Assembly (NCBI GenBank): GCA_944321185.1
Contig: CALUKH010000004.1
Location: forward strand, 1 to 64,000
DNA length: 64,000 nt
From: an uncultured Alistipes sp.
GTDB lineage: Bacteria > Bacteroidota > Bacteroidia > Bacteroidales > Rikenellaceae
Direction of reading: 5' to 3'
The translations under genes and the position numbers were made by a program. This document shows positions 8,661 through 18,607 of the stretch, piece by piece. Positions within the stretch are counted from its first letter, which is position 1. Each line of letters begins with the position of its first letter. Under the pieces are notes generated by a model. The model searched no databases, had not been told where the DNA came from, and saw nothing but the letters and a program-made list of their open reading frames with translations.

Positions 8661-8743
8661 AACGATGCGTCTTGCGGAGGCGGATCGAACGGAAAGTGTC
8701 ATTCCATGATGCAAATTTGTCATCTTCTTTGCGGAGGAAATAG

Positions 8744-8751
8744 TAAATTTG
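8744..8751 (+). promoter_or_regulatory. -7 promoter element of the GH2 gene
   Basis: TAaaTTTG matches the -7 consensus and lies 27 bases before the ATG at 8779. A TTTG occurs at 8716-8719, but its 24-base spacing is longer than usual. Confidence 0.55.
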
Positions 8752-8778
8752 TATCACGAAATTACCAATCAAAACTTC

Positions 8779-10638
8779 ATGAATGATATGAACGAACAAT
8801 CGATCCTCCGACCGGGGCGGGCACTCGCTGCACTGCTCGCGTCGGCACTGCTGCTGACCTCACTTCCGGGCCGGGCCCAGTGGAAACCGGCCGGCGACCG
8901 CATCCGCACCACGTGGGGCGAACAACTCGATCCGAATCAACCGCTGCCCGAATATCCGCGTCCGCAACTGGTGCGCGCCGAGTGGCAGAATCTCAACGGA
9001 CTGTGGAACTATGCCATCCTGCCGCTGGGCACGCAGCCCTCGGAGTGGGAGGGTGAGATTCTGGTTCCGTTTGCGGCCGAATCGTCGCTTTCGGGCGTCG
9101 GACGCCGTGTGGGCGCCGACCACGAACTGTGGTACGAACGGACGTTCAGCGTCTCGTCGAAATGGTCCGGCAAACGCGTTCTGCTGCACTTCGGAGCCGT
9201 TGACTGGCGGGCCGACGTCTGGGTCAACGGCGTGAGCGTTGGATCGCACAGCGGCGGCTTCACCCCCTTCGAATTCGACATCACCGAGGCCCTGAAGAAG
9301 GGCGACAATACGCTGCGTGTCCGCGTGTGGGACCCCACCAACGACGGCCCGCAGCCGCGCGGCAAGCAGGTCAACCGCCCCGAGGGTATCTGGTATACGC
9401 CGGTGACGGGCATCTGGCAGACCGTCTGGCTCGAAGCCGTGCCGCAGCAGTATGTCCGCAGCCTGAAGACGACGCCCGATCTCGACCGGAGCTGCTTCCG
9501 CGTTGAGGCCGACTTGTGCGGTGCACAGCCCGGCGACCGTCTCCGCGTGCGGCTGCTCGACGGTGAGACGTGTGTCGCCCAGGCCGAAGCCATGGCCGGT
9601 GCCGCAGCCGAACTCTACGTGGCCGAGCCCAAACTCTGGAGCCCCGATACGCCGCATCTCTACGACTTGAAGGTCTCGCTCGTCCGCAACGGCCGCACGA
9701 TCGACGAAGTGGCCAGCTATGCGGCCATGCGCAAGTTCTCGATCGGCCGCGACCGGGCCGGCATCATGCGTCTGCAACTCAACAACCGTCCGCTGTTCCA
9801 GTACGGTCCGCTCGATCAGGGCTGGTGGCCCGACGGTCTCTACACCGCACCGTCGGACGAGGCACTGGCCTTCGACGTGGTGAAGACCAAGGAGCTGGGC
9901 TACAACATGATCCGCAAGCATATCAAGGTCGAACCGGCCCGCTGGTACTGGCACTGTGACCGTCTGGGCATGATCGTATGGCAGGACATGCCGAGCGGCG
10001 ACCAGGCCGACGGCATGCCTCAGTGGCAGAGCCGCAACTACTTCACCGGCGAGGAGAAGCACCGTTCGCCCCTCTCGGAGCAGTACTACCGCAAGGAGTG
10101 GCGCGAGATCATCGACTGCCTCTACAACTTTCCGTCGATCGGCGTATGGATTCCCTTCAACGAGGCGTGGGGACAGTTCAAGACCCCGGAGATCGCCGAG
10201 TGGACCAAGGCCTATGACCCGACGCGTCTGGTCAACCCGGCCAGCGGCGGCAACCACTACCTGACGGGTGACATCCTCGACCTGCACCACTATCCCGCTC
10301 CGGAACTCTACCTCTACGACCACAACCGGGCGACGGTGCTGGGCGAATACGGCGGTATCGGACTGGTGCTGAAGGATCACCTCTGGGAGCCCGACCGCAA
10401 CTGGGGTTACGTGCGCTTCGATTCGCCGAAGGCCGTCACCGACGAGTATGAACGCTATGCCGAGATGCTCGAGCGACTGATTCCGAACGGTTTCTCGGCC
10501 GCCGTCTACACGCAGACCACCGACGTCGAGACCGAGGTCAACGGCCTGATGACCTACGACCGCAAGGTGATGAAGGTCGAGCCCGAACGCCTGCGCGAGA
10601 TCAACAGCCGGATCTGCCACTCGCTTGACGAAGAATAG
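8779..10638 (+). CDS. Secreted glycoside hydrolase family 2 enzyme
   Basis: The 619-residue exported beta-glycosidase has a signal peptide ending near PGRAQ, an N-terminal GH2 sugar-binding jelly roll, an Ig-like domain and a TIM barrel. The acid/base N461-E462 lies in WIPFNEAW and the probable nucleophile E523 in VLGEYGG. At about 600 residues it is a compact GH2; beta-galactosidase, beta-glucuronidase or beta-mannosidase-type activity cannot be separated. ATG 8779 is preferred; 8788 also gives an intact signal peptide, while the upstream TTG at 8749 falls within the -7 element. It stands alone, but the palindrome upstream shares a half-site with the PUL, so it may belong to that regulon. 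Confidence 0.85.
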   Translation: MNDMNEQSILRPGRALAALLASALLLTSLPGRAQWKPAGDRIRTTWGEQLDPNQPLPEYPRPQLVRAEWQNLNGLWNYAILPLGTQPSEWEGEILVPFAAESSLSGVGRRVGADHELWYERTFSVSSKWSGKRVLLHFGAVDWRADVWVNGVSVGSHSGGFTPFEFDITEALKKGDNTLRVRVWDPTNDGPQPRGKQVNRPEGIWYTPVTGIWQTVWLEAVPQQYVRSLKTTPDLDRSCFRVEADLCGAQPGDRLRVRLLDGETCVAQAEAMAGAAAELYVAEPKLWSPDTPHLYDLKVSLVRNGRTIDEVASYAAMRKFSIGRDRAGIMRLQLNNRPLFQYGPLDQGWWPDGLYTAPSDEALAFDVVKTKELGYNMIRKHIKVEPARWYWHCDRLGMIVWQDMPSGDQADGMPQWQSRNYFTGEEKHRSPLSEQYYRKEWREIIDCLYNFPSIGVWIPFNEAWGQFKTPEIAEWTKAYDPTRLVNPASGGNHYLTGDILDLHHYPAPELYLYDHNRATVLGEYGGIGLVLKDHLWEPDRNWGYVRFDSPKAVTDEYERYAEMLERLIPNGFSAAVYTQTTDVETEVNGLMTYDRKVMKVEPERLREINSRICHSLDEE

Positions 10639-10701
10639 TTCATCCGGCACATTCTGCCGGAAACGCGACGCAACACCTCATTCACACCATCCTTAGGGAT
10701 G

Positions 10702-10734
10702 AACGGCCCGGAGAAACATCTCCGGGCCGTTTTG
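10702..10734 (+). terminator. Intrinsic terminator of the GH2 gene
   Basis: A perfect 13-bp GC-rich stem (AACGGCCCGGAGA, 10702-10714, with 10719-10731) closes an AACA loop and is followed by TTTTG. Confidence 0.85.
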
Positions 10735-10809
10735 TTTGCGGATGGCGGCTCCGGAGCTGTTCGGAAGCACCTTTCCGGTGGCCGGGAGGTCGCGGTTTTC
10801 AGGTGCGGC

Positions 10810-10839
10810 TTTGAATGAACGTTTTTTTTGCTACTTTTG
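10810..10839 (+). promoter_or_regulatory. Promoter of the AmpG-like permease gene
   Basis: TTTG (10810-10813) and TActTTTG (10832-10839) are separated by 18 bases, close to the 19-base optimum. The start codon follows 35 bases after the -7 element. Confidence 0.6.
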
Positions 10840-10874
10840 TAGACAAAATCTACACGACCTGAAATCAAAACCTT

Positions 10875-12179
10875 ATGACTCGAAAAACCGCTTCACCGCT
10901 TGCATGGGTCCCGACGGCCTATTTCGCAATGGGTTTGCCGTTCATCATGCTCAATCTGGTGGCCCCGATCATGTTCAACGACTTCGGCATCAGCGATGCC
11001 CAGGTGGCCTTCTGGACCTCGCTGCTGATCCTGCCGTGGTCGTTGAAACCCTTCTGGAGCCCGCTGCTGGAGATGTATCGCACGAAGAAGTTCTTTGTCG
11101 TGGCGACGCAGCTGCTTTCGGGTGTTTCGCTGGCGCTGGTGGCCATGGCGCTGCCGCTCCCGAACTTTTTCCCCTACGTGGTGGCGGTCATGGCGATTCT
11201 GGCCTTCAGCGGCTCGACCCACGACATTGCCCTCGACGGTCTCTACATCCATGAACTCACCCCGACGCAGCAGGCCCAGTACATCGGCTGGCAGGGGGCC
11301 TTCTACAACATCGCCAAGGTGACGGCCATGGGCGGGCTGGTCTATCTGGCCGGAACACTCGAAGAGCATGTCGGCGTGCTTTACGCCTGGATGATCATCA
11401 TGGCGGCGAGCGGTCTGCTGCTCGTCGTGCTGGGGCTCTACCACCTGCGGGTGCTGCCCTCGGGCGGCGCCGCCACGGTCCAGGCCGCCCACGACCTGCG
11501 CGGTACGATGCGCGAGACGTGGGAGGTTTTCCGCCTCTTCTTCCGCAAACGCTACATCTGGATCTACATCGCGCTGATCGTCTTCTACCGTTTTGCCGAG
11601 GGGTTGGTCATCAAGATCGTGCCGCTGTTCCTCAAGTCGCCCATTGCCGAGCAGGGGTTGGCTCTGACCAAGAGCCAGATCGGTCTCTATTACGGTACGT
11701 TCGGCGTGGCGGCCTTCGTCATCGGATCGATTCTGGGCGGCTACTTCATCTCGTGGCGCGGGCTGCGCAAGGCCCTCTTCCCGCTGTGCTGCATCTTCAA
11801 CGTGCCGTTTGCGGTCTATGCGCTGCTGGCGTGGCTCCAGCCGACCAATCCGGTACTGGTCTGCGCGGCGATCGTCTTCGAGTACTTCAGCTACGGATTC
11901 GGATTCGTCGGGCTGACGCTCTTCATCATGCAGCAGGTCGCTCCCGGCAAGCACCAGATGGCCCACTACGCCTTCGGATCGGCACTGGCGAATCTGGGCG
12001 TGATGCTCCCGGGCATGATCAGCGGCGTCATCAGCGATGCGGTCGGTTATCGGGCCTTCTTTCTGTGGTCGCTGCTGGCGACGATTCCGGCCTTCATTCT
12101 GACGTGGGTGGTTCCCTTCTCGCACGATCCCGAAAAGGAGGCGCAGGAGGCAGCGGCCGGTGATGCGACGGCCGAATAG
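10875..12179 (+). CDS. AmpG-like MFS permease
   Basis: Inner-membrane major-facilitator transporter of 434 residues with about 12 transmembrane helices. The opening (WVPTAYFAMGLPF), the SLKPFWSPLLE loop and STHDIALDG resemble the AmpG/SLC33 branch, which imports muropeptides in proteobacteria. The usual role in Bacteroidetes would be peptidoglycan or sugar-fragment uptake; the true substrate is unknown. It has its own promoter and is monocistronic, followed by a hairpin shared with the convergent PUL. Confidence 0.75.
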   Translation: MTRKTASPLAWVPTAYFAMGLPFIMLNLVAPIMFNDFGISDAQVAFWTSLLILPWSLKPFWSPLLEMYRTKKFFVVATQLLSGVSLALVAMALPLPNFFPYVVAVMAILAFSGSTHDIALDGLYIHELTPTQQAQYIGWQGAFYNIAKVTAMGGLVYLAGTLEEHVGVLYAWMIIMAASGLLLVVLGLYHLRVLPSGGAATVQAAHDLRGTMRETWEVFRLFFRKRYIWIYIALIVFYRFAEGLVIKIVPLFLKSPIAEQGLALTKSQIGLYYGTFGVAAFVIGSILGGYFISWRGLRKALFPLCCIFNVPFAVYALLAWLQPTNPVLVCAAIVFEYFSYGFGFVGLTLFIMQQVAPGKHQMAHYAFGSALANLGVMLPGMISGVISDAVGYRAFFLWSLLATIPAFILTWVVPFSHDPEKEAQEAAAGDATAE

Positions 12180-12252
12180 GCGGGGCGCCGCCGAACAGGC
12201 GCTGCTGGCGCATCGGACGAAGGCCGTCGAGCCCGTCCGACACCGATACAAA

Positions 12253-12281
12253 AACGGCCCGGGGAATCACCCCGGGCCGTT
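12253..12281 (-). terminator. Terminator at the end of the PUL, shared with the convergent permease
   Basis: A 12-bp GC-rich stem (AACGGCCCGGGG at 12253-12264 with 12270-12281) has a 5-base loop. On the minus strand it runs into TTTTTGT, so it terminates the leftward PUL well. On the plus strand the tail is only TTGCCGTTTT, weaker for the permease gene. Confidence 0.8.
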
Positions 12282-12304
12282 GCCGTTTTACAGTCGTTGT
12301 GCCG

Positions 12305-14836
12305 CTATTGGTTGCGCCACTTGTCGAGCTTGCCTTCGAGCAGCTTGATGAAGTATCCGCCTACGACCGAACGGGCCTGGAATCCGACCTGACGCGGCGT
12401 GTCGGTGTAGACCCAGTCGGACATCGGCACACGGTCCGTCGTTTCGTTCATGAAGCGGTAGATCGGGTCGATGAAGAGCTCGAATTCGCCCGGACGGTCC
12501 GACAGGGTGGCGGTCCACATGATCCAGTCGGTCTTCGTGTAGGTGCGACGGTTGTCGAGCGGCAGACCGTAGGTGTTCTGCTTCGTCTGATAGTAGTCGA
12601 GTTCGGTGCGGGCGATCGAGGGGTCGAAGATTCCCAGTCCGAGGAGTTTGTCCCAGACGAGGTTGTACTTCTGGCTCCACGTGCCGGGCTTGTCGAACGT
12701 CAGGCGGTAGTGGTCGCCGTCGGCCGCCATCTCCTTCCATTTGGCCGCCATTTCGCGGGCCGAGGCGTAGGCCTTCTCGGCCTCCTCGGGCATCGAGAGC
12801 ATCTCGGCCAGCATGCCGTAGGAGGCGATGCCCATGATGGCCTTGATCGAGAGGTTGGCGTTGTGGGCGAAGTGGCCGGCGAAGTCGTCCGTGCAGAGCT
12901 GGTTTTCGGGATCGAGACCGTATTCGAGCAGATAGTCCTTCCACGTGGTCAGCACCTCCCAGTGCTTCTTCGCATAGTCGGCATTTCCCTCGACGGAGGC
13001 CAGTGCAGCCGTCAGGATGAGCATGTTGCCGCTCTCCTCGACGGGCATGTCGCCGCCGTAGGTCTGGCCGTTGGCCATGGGATAGGTGCCCACGTCATGA
13101 GCCGCAAAGGGTTTGGTCCAGCGGCCGCTTTCGCTGTAATAGAAGATGTGGTTGAGCATGCCCTTCACCAGTTCGGGGTTGTAGAGCAGGTAGAGCGGGG
13201 CCGACGGATAGGTGATGTCGACCGTACCGATCGAGCCGTTCGAGAAGTTCTCCTTCGAGAACCAGAGCAGTTCGCCGTCGGGTGATTCGACGAGCTTGTG
13301 GGCCGCGATCGACTGCCGGTAGGCCAGCGCGCAGAGCTCGGCATACTTCCGTCCGCCGGCCTTTTCGGTGGTCTGCATCAGCTGGCGGTCGAACTCCTCG
13401 CAACGCTTGAGCGTCGGGTTGTAGTTGTCGGCGGCGGCCTTCAGTTCGCGGGTGATCGAGTTCTGGCCCGTGCGGTTCCAGTAGGGGCGGAGATTCTGGC
13501 CGAAGTACTGGATCGAGTAGATGTCGTCGTAGCCGAGCATCACGTAGTCGCAGACGGTCTTGTCGCCCACCTCGCCCAGATTGTTGGCATAGGCCAGGGC
13601 GACGGGCTCCTTGAGCATGTTTTCGGTGCGGATCGAGGATTCGCCCAGCGGGAGGGTTCCCGTTGCGGTGAAGGTATCCTTCGTGTCGTAGTAACCGGCC
13701 AGAGCCAGCTGACCCTTGCCGGCGGGGGTTGCCAGGTAGAAGTAGCCCCAGTCGATGCGGACGTTGTCGCCCTTCTTGCCGAGGATCTTCTGGTCGACGG
13801 TTCCCGTGCGGAGGAACTCGACGCCGTCGCTGCTGCCGGCCTCGGAGACGACGGCCTGGCTCAGCTCGTCGACGGCCAGCTGCGGCGTGGCCTCGAGGTA
13901 GAGCTGCACGTCATGACGGGCTCCGTCGACCGCGCGCACCTGCCACGTGAAGTAGTTCACCGGACGCGACAACAGGGCCAGATCGTCCATCAGCAGCGGA
14001 GCCGTGAAGATGGCCTCGACCTCGACACCTCCGCACAGGAACGTGTAGACGGTGCGCGTGGGGAGGACGCTGACGGATTTCTGCTCGGCCACCAGTCCGA
14101 ACTCCTCGCGCGGAATCCGGCGGAAGAGACCGAAGTCGACGTAGGCACCGCCGACGGTGTTGTGGCAGTGGGCGGCGATGGTCACCTTGCCGGCCTTGAG
14201 CGTGGCGGCGGCATCGGCCGGCAGCGGCTTGCGGATGTAGGTCTCCCAGGAGTTGCCCGTGTCGGCGACCTTGACGCCGTTGACGTAGAGTTCGAAGACA
14301 TCGTCGTGCGAGTATTCGAGGATGAGATCTTCGGCCGAGAGGTCACGGTCGATCTCGAAGGTGCGGCGCACCCAGATATCGCGGCCGTCGCCCTGCCAGT
14401 CGGTTCCGATGCGCGGCATTTCGGGCGATCCGAAGGCACCGGGACCCGTCTGCCACGAAGCGTCGTCGTAGTCGGGAGCGGTCCAGTCGCCGGCGGGCTT
14501 GCGGTCCATGACATAGCGGGCCGTCCAGGGCTCGAGGGCGATGGTCGGGAGGATGGTTTCGAGTTCGGGGTTCTCCACACCGAGGATGCGGTAGGTGGTG
14601 CCGTCGACGCGTACGGCGCCGGTCAGCGGCTGATCGGTGCCGGTCCAGTGGTGGGTGGCCGATTCATTGAGGCGGTCGGAGCCCGACCACACCGAGAAGT
14701 AGGGATCGACGGTCACCAGCGGTACGGCAGGCGGCCGGATTGCGGTCGTCAGCGAGGTGTCGGTGCTTTCGATCGTCGTGCCGCAGGCTGCCAGGGCGGC
14801 CGAGGCGGCGCTGAAGAGGATGGTTGTGAGTTTCAT
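12305..14836 (-). CDS. DUF4965/DUF5127-family (glutaminase-A-like) lipoprotein
   Basis: The 843-residue lipoprotein has lipobox LAAC with the cysteine at 18. The N-terminus (PLVTVDPYFSVWSGSDRLNE) is typical of DUF4964. A galactose-binding-like jelly-roll insert (about 100-220) is followed by DUF5127/DUF4965 and a C-terminal six-hairpin domain. Relatives are annotated glutaminase A-like, but in Bacteroidetes they recur in PULs where the activity is unproven. The ATG at 14836 begins the lipoprotein signal, and longer in-frame readings run into the preceding sulfatase. It is the last gene of the leftward PUL, 5 bases after the sulfatase. Confidence 0.82.
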   Translation of the reverse strand: MKLTTILFSAASAALAACGTTIESTDTSLTTAIRPPAVPLVTVDPYFSVWSGSDRLNESATHHWTGTDQPLTGAVRVDGTTYRILGVENPELETILPTIALEPWTARYVMDRKPAGDWTAPDYDDASWQTGPGAFGSPEMPRIGTDWQGDGRDIWVRRTFEIDRDLSAEDLILEYSHDDVFELYVNGVKVADTGNSWETYIRKPLPADAAATLKAGKVTIAAHCHNTVGGAYVDFGLFRRIPREEFGLVAEQKSVSVLPTRTVYTFLCGGVEVEAIFTAPLLMDDLALLSRPVNYFTWQVRAVDGARHDVQLYLEATPQLAVDELSQAVVSEAGSSDGVEFLRTGTVDQKILGKKGDNVRIDWGYFYLATPAGKGQLALAGYYDTKDTFTATGTLPLGESSIRTENMLKEPVALAYANNLGEVGDKTVCDYVMLGYDDIYSIQYFGQNLRPYWNRTGQNSITRELKAAADNYNPTLKRCEEFDRQLMQTTEKAGGRKYAELCALAYRQSIAAHKLVESPDGELLWFSKENFSNGSIGTVDITYPSAPLYLLYNPELVKGMLNHIFYYSESGRWTKPFAAHDVGTYPMANGQTYGGDMPVEESGNMLILTAALASVEGNADYAKKHWEVLTTWKDYLLEYGLDPENQLCTDDFAGHFAHNANLSIKAIMGIASYGMLAEMLSMPEEAEKAYASAREMAAKWKEMAADGDHYRLTFDKPGTWSQKYNLVWDKLLGLGIFDPSIARTELDYYQTKQNTYGLPLDNRRTYTKTDWIMWTATLSDRPGEFELFIDPIYRFMNETTDRVPMSDWVYTDTPRQVGFQARSVVGGYFIKLLEGKLDKWRNQ

Positions 14837-14841
14837 ATTCG

Positions 14842-16540
14842 TTATTTGGTTTGAGTTTTCTGTTGTCCGGGATAGGGTTCGACCATGCAGCGCCGGGCCC
14901 AGGCCTCGTAGGCGGCGACCAGTTCGGCGAGCTTGTCGGGGTATTCGGCCGCGAGGTTGTGACGTTCGCTGCGGTCGTGGTTCAGGTCGTAGAGCTCCCA
15001 CGAAGCCCGTTCGCCGGGGCGGACGATCTTCCAGCCGTCGGCCGAGAGGTAGGCTCGCTCGTTGAAGTGTTCGAAGCCGATTCCTTCGCGATGCCCCTCG
15101 CGGTGTCCCTCGCGCAGCACGGGAACCAGGCTCAGCCCCTCCATCGGGATGATCTCATGCCCCCTTGTAGCGTTCGGGATAGGTGGCTCCGGCCAGTTCG
15201 ACACACGTGGCCATGATGTCCATGACGTGGCCCGCTTCCGTCGTGATCGTCCCCTTCAGACGGCGGTCCATGCCCTTCGGCCAGAAGGCGATCATCGGTG
15301 TGCAGACGCCGCCCTCGTACGATTTGGCCTTCCAGTAGCGGAACGGCGTGTTGGCGACGTTGGCCCACTTTGCACCCAGCGAGGCGTAGGTCGTCTCGGG
15401 GCCCGGGAGCACCTCCTTCTTCCGCGGATAGACCATCTCACGACCGTCGCGCGTACGGTCCGGGCGGTCGTTCTCACCCGGCGAATAGTCCTGGCAGACC
15501 TCGCTGCTGCAACCGTTGTCCGAGAGGAAGAGGATCAGCGTATTGTCGAGCTGGCGGGTCTCCTCGAGGGCCCGGATCACCTGTCCGATGCCCTGATCCA
15601 TGCGGTCGACCATCGCCGCATGGACGGCCATGGCCCGTGCATCCCACTCGGCCGTGGGGTTCTCCTCCCAGCGGTCGTTGAACTGACGCTCGGAGAGGAA
15701 ATCCTCCGCCTGGCCGAAGAGTTTCATCTGCCGCTGGCGTTCGTAACGCTCCTGGCGGATGCGCTCCCAGCCGACGGTGTAGGTATCCTTGTACTTTTCG
15801 ATGTCCTCGGGCAGGGCGTGCAGCGGCCAGTGTGGCGCCGTGTAGGCCAGGTACATGAAGAACGGACGATCGGACCGGGCATGCTGGCGAATCTCCTGCT
15901 CGGCGCGGTCCGAGAGGGCCTGGGTGATGTAGTAGCCCTCGGGCACCTCGCGGATGGGCACCTCGCCCTCCACCAGGCTGAACGGATCGAAGTAATCCAC
16001 CACGCCGTAGATCGTGCCGTAGTGGGTGTCGAAGCCCCGGTTGACGGGGTAGTTGCACAGGTCGGAGAAGGTCTCGTGGAAGACGCGGTGGTTCAGCCAG
16101 TCGCGCTGATCCGGCCGCAGCGGGGTCTCGGCGACGTGCCACTTGCCGACCATCGAGGTGGTGTAGCCCGCTTCGCGGAGCACCTCGGCGATGGTCACGG
16201 CATTGCGCGAGAGCGTGCCGCGGTAACCGGGCAGTCCGTCGTCGAAGGTCATGCGACCGATGCCGGCCTGATGCGGGTAGAGTCCCGTGAGCAGCGAGGC
16301 GCGGGTCGGGCAGCTGCGGCTCGTGTTGTAGAAGTGCGTGAAGCGGAGCCCCTGACTGGCCAGACGGTCGAGATTCGGCGTCTGGATCTCGCCTCCGTAG
16401 CATCCGAGGTCCGAATAGCCCAGATCGTCGCAGAGGATCACCAGGATGTTCGGGCGCTTGTCGGCCGGGCGTTTGGCGTCGGCCGGAGCCGTGGCGGCGG
16501 TCAGCAGGGCCGCCGGGATCATGATTCGTTTCAGTTCCAT
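14842..16540 (-). pseudogene. S1-family sulfatase interrupted by a single-base frameshift
   Basis: Two overlapping reading frames make up one secreted sulfatase. The N-terminal 461 residues (from 16540) carry a signal sequence, metal-binding DD at 38-39, and the activation motif SCPTR, with Ser76 as the residue to become formylglycine. This is a Ser-type site needing an anSME maturase. The frame ends after GATYPERYKGA at 15155. The normal continuation (HEIIPMEGLSLVP ...) lies in the other frame and runs to 14842. Removing one G from the G5 run (plus strand C's 15160-15164) restores ERYKGHEIIPMEG and a protein of 565 residues, a normal sulfatase length. True mutation, slippage site or sequencing error cannot be distinguished here. 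It lies between GH97 (9 bases) and the DUF4965 gene (5 bases). Confidence 0.85.
15160..15164 (-). other. G5 run at the sulfatase frameshift
   Basis: Five C's on the plus strand (five G's in the coding strand) sit exactly where the sulfatase reading frame breaks. Four G's would give an uninterrupted protein with the family-typical KGHEI segment. Confidence 0.8.
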
Positions 16541-16549
16541 GGCCGGGGG

Positions 16550-18544
16550 CTATTCGTTGACGGGTTCGAACGTGACGGCGCAGCCTCCGTCGGGGGCCAT
16601 CTCGATACGCAGCGTATCGGCGGCCGTCAGACGGCGCTCCTCGATGCGGTACGACGTGCGCAGCGTGTCGCCCGGCCGGTCGGCGTAGATGCGGGCCGTG
16701 TAGGAGACGCCGGGGCGCAGGAAGTCGAGGCTCTGGTCGATCGTGCGGGCTTCGGCATTCGTGCCGGCGCCGAGGTAGAAGCGGTCGCCGGCGCGGCGTG
16801 CCACGACGATCCAGTCGCCGATCTCACCCTGCAGCGCTTCGGACCAGTCGCAGTCGGCATCGAAGTCGCGGAAGAACTGGAAGGCCGGATGACCCTCGTA
16901 GTTCTCGATCAGGTCGGCCGCCATCTGCAGCGGCGAATAGATGATCACCCAGTTGGCGATCTGGCGGGCCAGCGTGGTCTTGATCGAGCAGTTGGTGTTG
17001 TCGCCGTTCCACTGGATGCGACCCGGATCGGCCTTGGCGCGGTCGTAGTAGATGTCGAAGATGCCGGGCGTGTAGTCCATCGGGCCGCTCAGCAGCCGCA
17101 CGTAGGGCAGCGTGCAGAGGTACTCCGAAGAGTTGCCCTCCGACCAGGCGTTCCACTCCATGCCGCGGCCTCCCTCGCGGGTCATCATGTTGGGCCACGT
17201 GCGGCGGATGCCGGTCTCCTTGATCGGTTCGTGAACGTCGAGCATCAGCTGGTAGCGTGCGGCCATCTCCACGACGCGCTGGTAGTGCCGTACGCCGTAC
17301 TGCGAGTGGTGCGAGTAGCCGCCCTTGACGCCGCCGGCGTAACCCGTCTTGAGGGTATGGACGCCCAGTTCGGCGTAGCGCTTCATGGCCTCCTCCATGC
17401 GGGCTTCGTAGTCGGGGATGTTGCCGCCGGTTTCGTTGTGCATCCAGAGTTCGATGCCCTTTTCGGCGGCGTAGCGGGCGATGCGCTCCAGATCGAAGTC
17501 GGCGTAGGGTTCCACGTAGTCGAACTGCTGGTTGCCGCCCCAGTTCTCCCAGCCGCGGTTCCAGCCCTCGAACAGAACGCCCTGGATGTTGTTTGCGGCG
17601 GCGAAATCGATGTGACGGATGGCATTTTCGGTCGTGGCGCCGTGACGCGGACCCATGGTCCAGACCTGCGTGCCGAGGTGCATGCCCCACCATACGCCGA
17701 CGTACTTCTGGGGTTTGATCCACGACGTGTCGGCGATCTTCGACGGCTCGTTCAGGTTGAGGATCAGCGCCGAGTTGATCAGGTCGACGGCGCGGTGGCC
17801 GATCTGCAGCGTGCGCCACGGCGTGGTGAAGCTTCCTCCGACGCGGGCCTTCACGCCGTCGGGCAGCGGGGCCAGCTCGGCCTTGAACGAGAGCGAATCC
17901 TGCCGGAGCAGGTGCATCTCGGGATAGTCATACAGGGCTGCTTCGTGGATGCTGCCGTAGAGGTCGTCGACACGGAACGTAAAGGGCGTGTTGGCGCGTT
18001 CGACGGCCGAGATGGCCTGCTCGCGATAGGGAAGTTCGTAGGTGTCGTAATTGCCGTCGATGCTCCACGAGAGGCCGTCGCGGGCGAAGTTCATCTGCGT
18101 GAGTTCGTCCATGATGAGCAGCGAATCGGCCGGCGTGTCGTATTCGTAGCGGAAGCCGACGCCGTCGTCGAAGGCCCGGATGCGCAGTGTCAGGGCCACC
18201 CCCTCCGGGTTGCGCATCTTGACGGCGATTTCGTTGTGGCAGTCGTGGATTTCGCGGTTTTCGCCCCAGGGCTGGGTCCAGGTTTCGTCGCGGTGATCCT
18301 TTTCGACGGTTTCGATCTCGAATCCCGAGGCGAGGTTCAGATCGGCGGCTTCGAGGCCCAGGCGCGACGGTGCGATCAGCATCTGCCTGTCGACCTCGAC
18401 GCTCAGCGAGGGAACGCCAGCCTCATCCAGCGTGACGGTGGTTTGGATACGGCCGTCGGGCGAAGTGACCTTGACGTCGTTGCTGCATCCGATCATCGTG
18501 ACGGCGCCTGCAGCGGCCGTCAGCAGTGTAAATAATTTCATCAT
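16550..18544 (-). CDS. Glycoside hydrolase family 97 lipoprotein
   Basis: The 664-residue enzyme resembles SusB-type GH97 alpha-glucosidases and alpha-galactosidases. A lipobox (MIGC, Cys20) predicts a lipoprotein. The N-terminal beta-sandwich begins with VTSPDGRIQ. The barrel holds GVWWGMHLG, VLFEGWNRGWENWG, WMHNETGG, then HEPIKETGIRRTWPN and GMEWNAW, all characteristic of GH97. A LKTGYAGG stretch, without an Asp at a possible nucleophile position, hints at the inverting subgroup, but this assignment is tentative. The gene begins 145 bases after GH43, with a hairpin between, and 9 bases before the sulfatase. Confidence 0.87.
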   Translation of the reverse strand: MMKLFTLLTAAAGAVTMIGCSNDVKVTSPDGRIQTTVTLDEAGVPSLSVEVDRQMLIAPSRLGLEAADLNLASGFEIETVEKDHRDETWTQPWGENREIHDCHNEIAVKMRNPEGVALTLRIRAFDDGVGFRYEYDTPADSLLIMDELTQMNFARDGLSWSIDGNYDTYELPYREQAISAVERANTPFTFRVDDLYGSIHEAALYDYPEMHLLRQDSLSFKAELAPLPDGVKARVGGSFTTPWRTLQIGHRAVDLINSALILNLNEPSKIADTSWIKPQKYVGVWWGMHLGTQVWTMGPRHGATTENAIRHIDFAAANNIQGVLFEGWNRGWENWGGNQQFDYVEPYADFDLERIARYAAEKGIELWMHNETGGNIPDYEARMEEAMKRYAELGVHTLKTGYAGGVKGGYSHHSQYGVRHYQRVVEMAARYQLMLDVHEPIKETGIRRTWPNMMTREGGRGMEWNAWSEGNSSEYLCTLPYVRLLSGPMDYTPGIFDIYYDRAKADPGRIQWNGDNTNCSIKTTLARQIANWVIIYSPLQMAADLIENYEGHPAFQFFRDFDADCDWSEALQGEIGDWIVVARRAGDRFYLGAGTNAEARTIDQSLDFLRPGVSYTARIYADRPGDTLRTSYRIEERRLTAADTLRIEMAPDGGCAVTFEPVNE

Positions 18545-18607
18545 CTCTTGTTCCGGTTTCCTGATTGTAGCGTTTGTTCGGTTTCTGGTCTTGTGCAGGG
18601 GTTAAAC

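Noticed and set aside
15100-15135. Short tandem 12-base repeats encoding REGHREGH in the sulfatase C-terminal part
   Set aside because: Only about three imperfect units; it is inside an otherwise ordinary domain and does not look like a CRISPR, microsatellite or mobile element.
15062-18535. Open frame of over 1100 codons on the plus strand across the sulfatase and GH97 genes
   Set aside because: It is the antisense shadow of two recognisable enzymes on the minus strand; its translation shows no family and is biased to Val, Arg and Gly.
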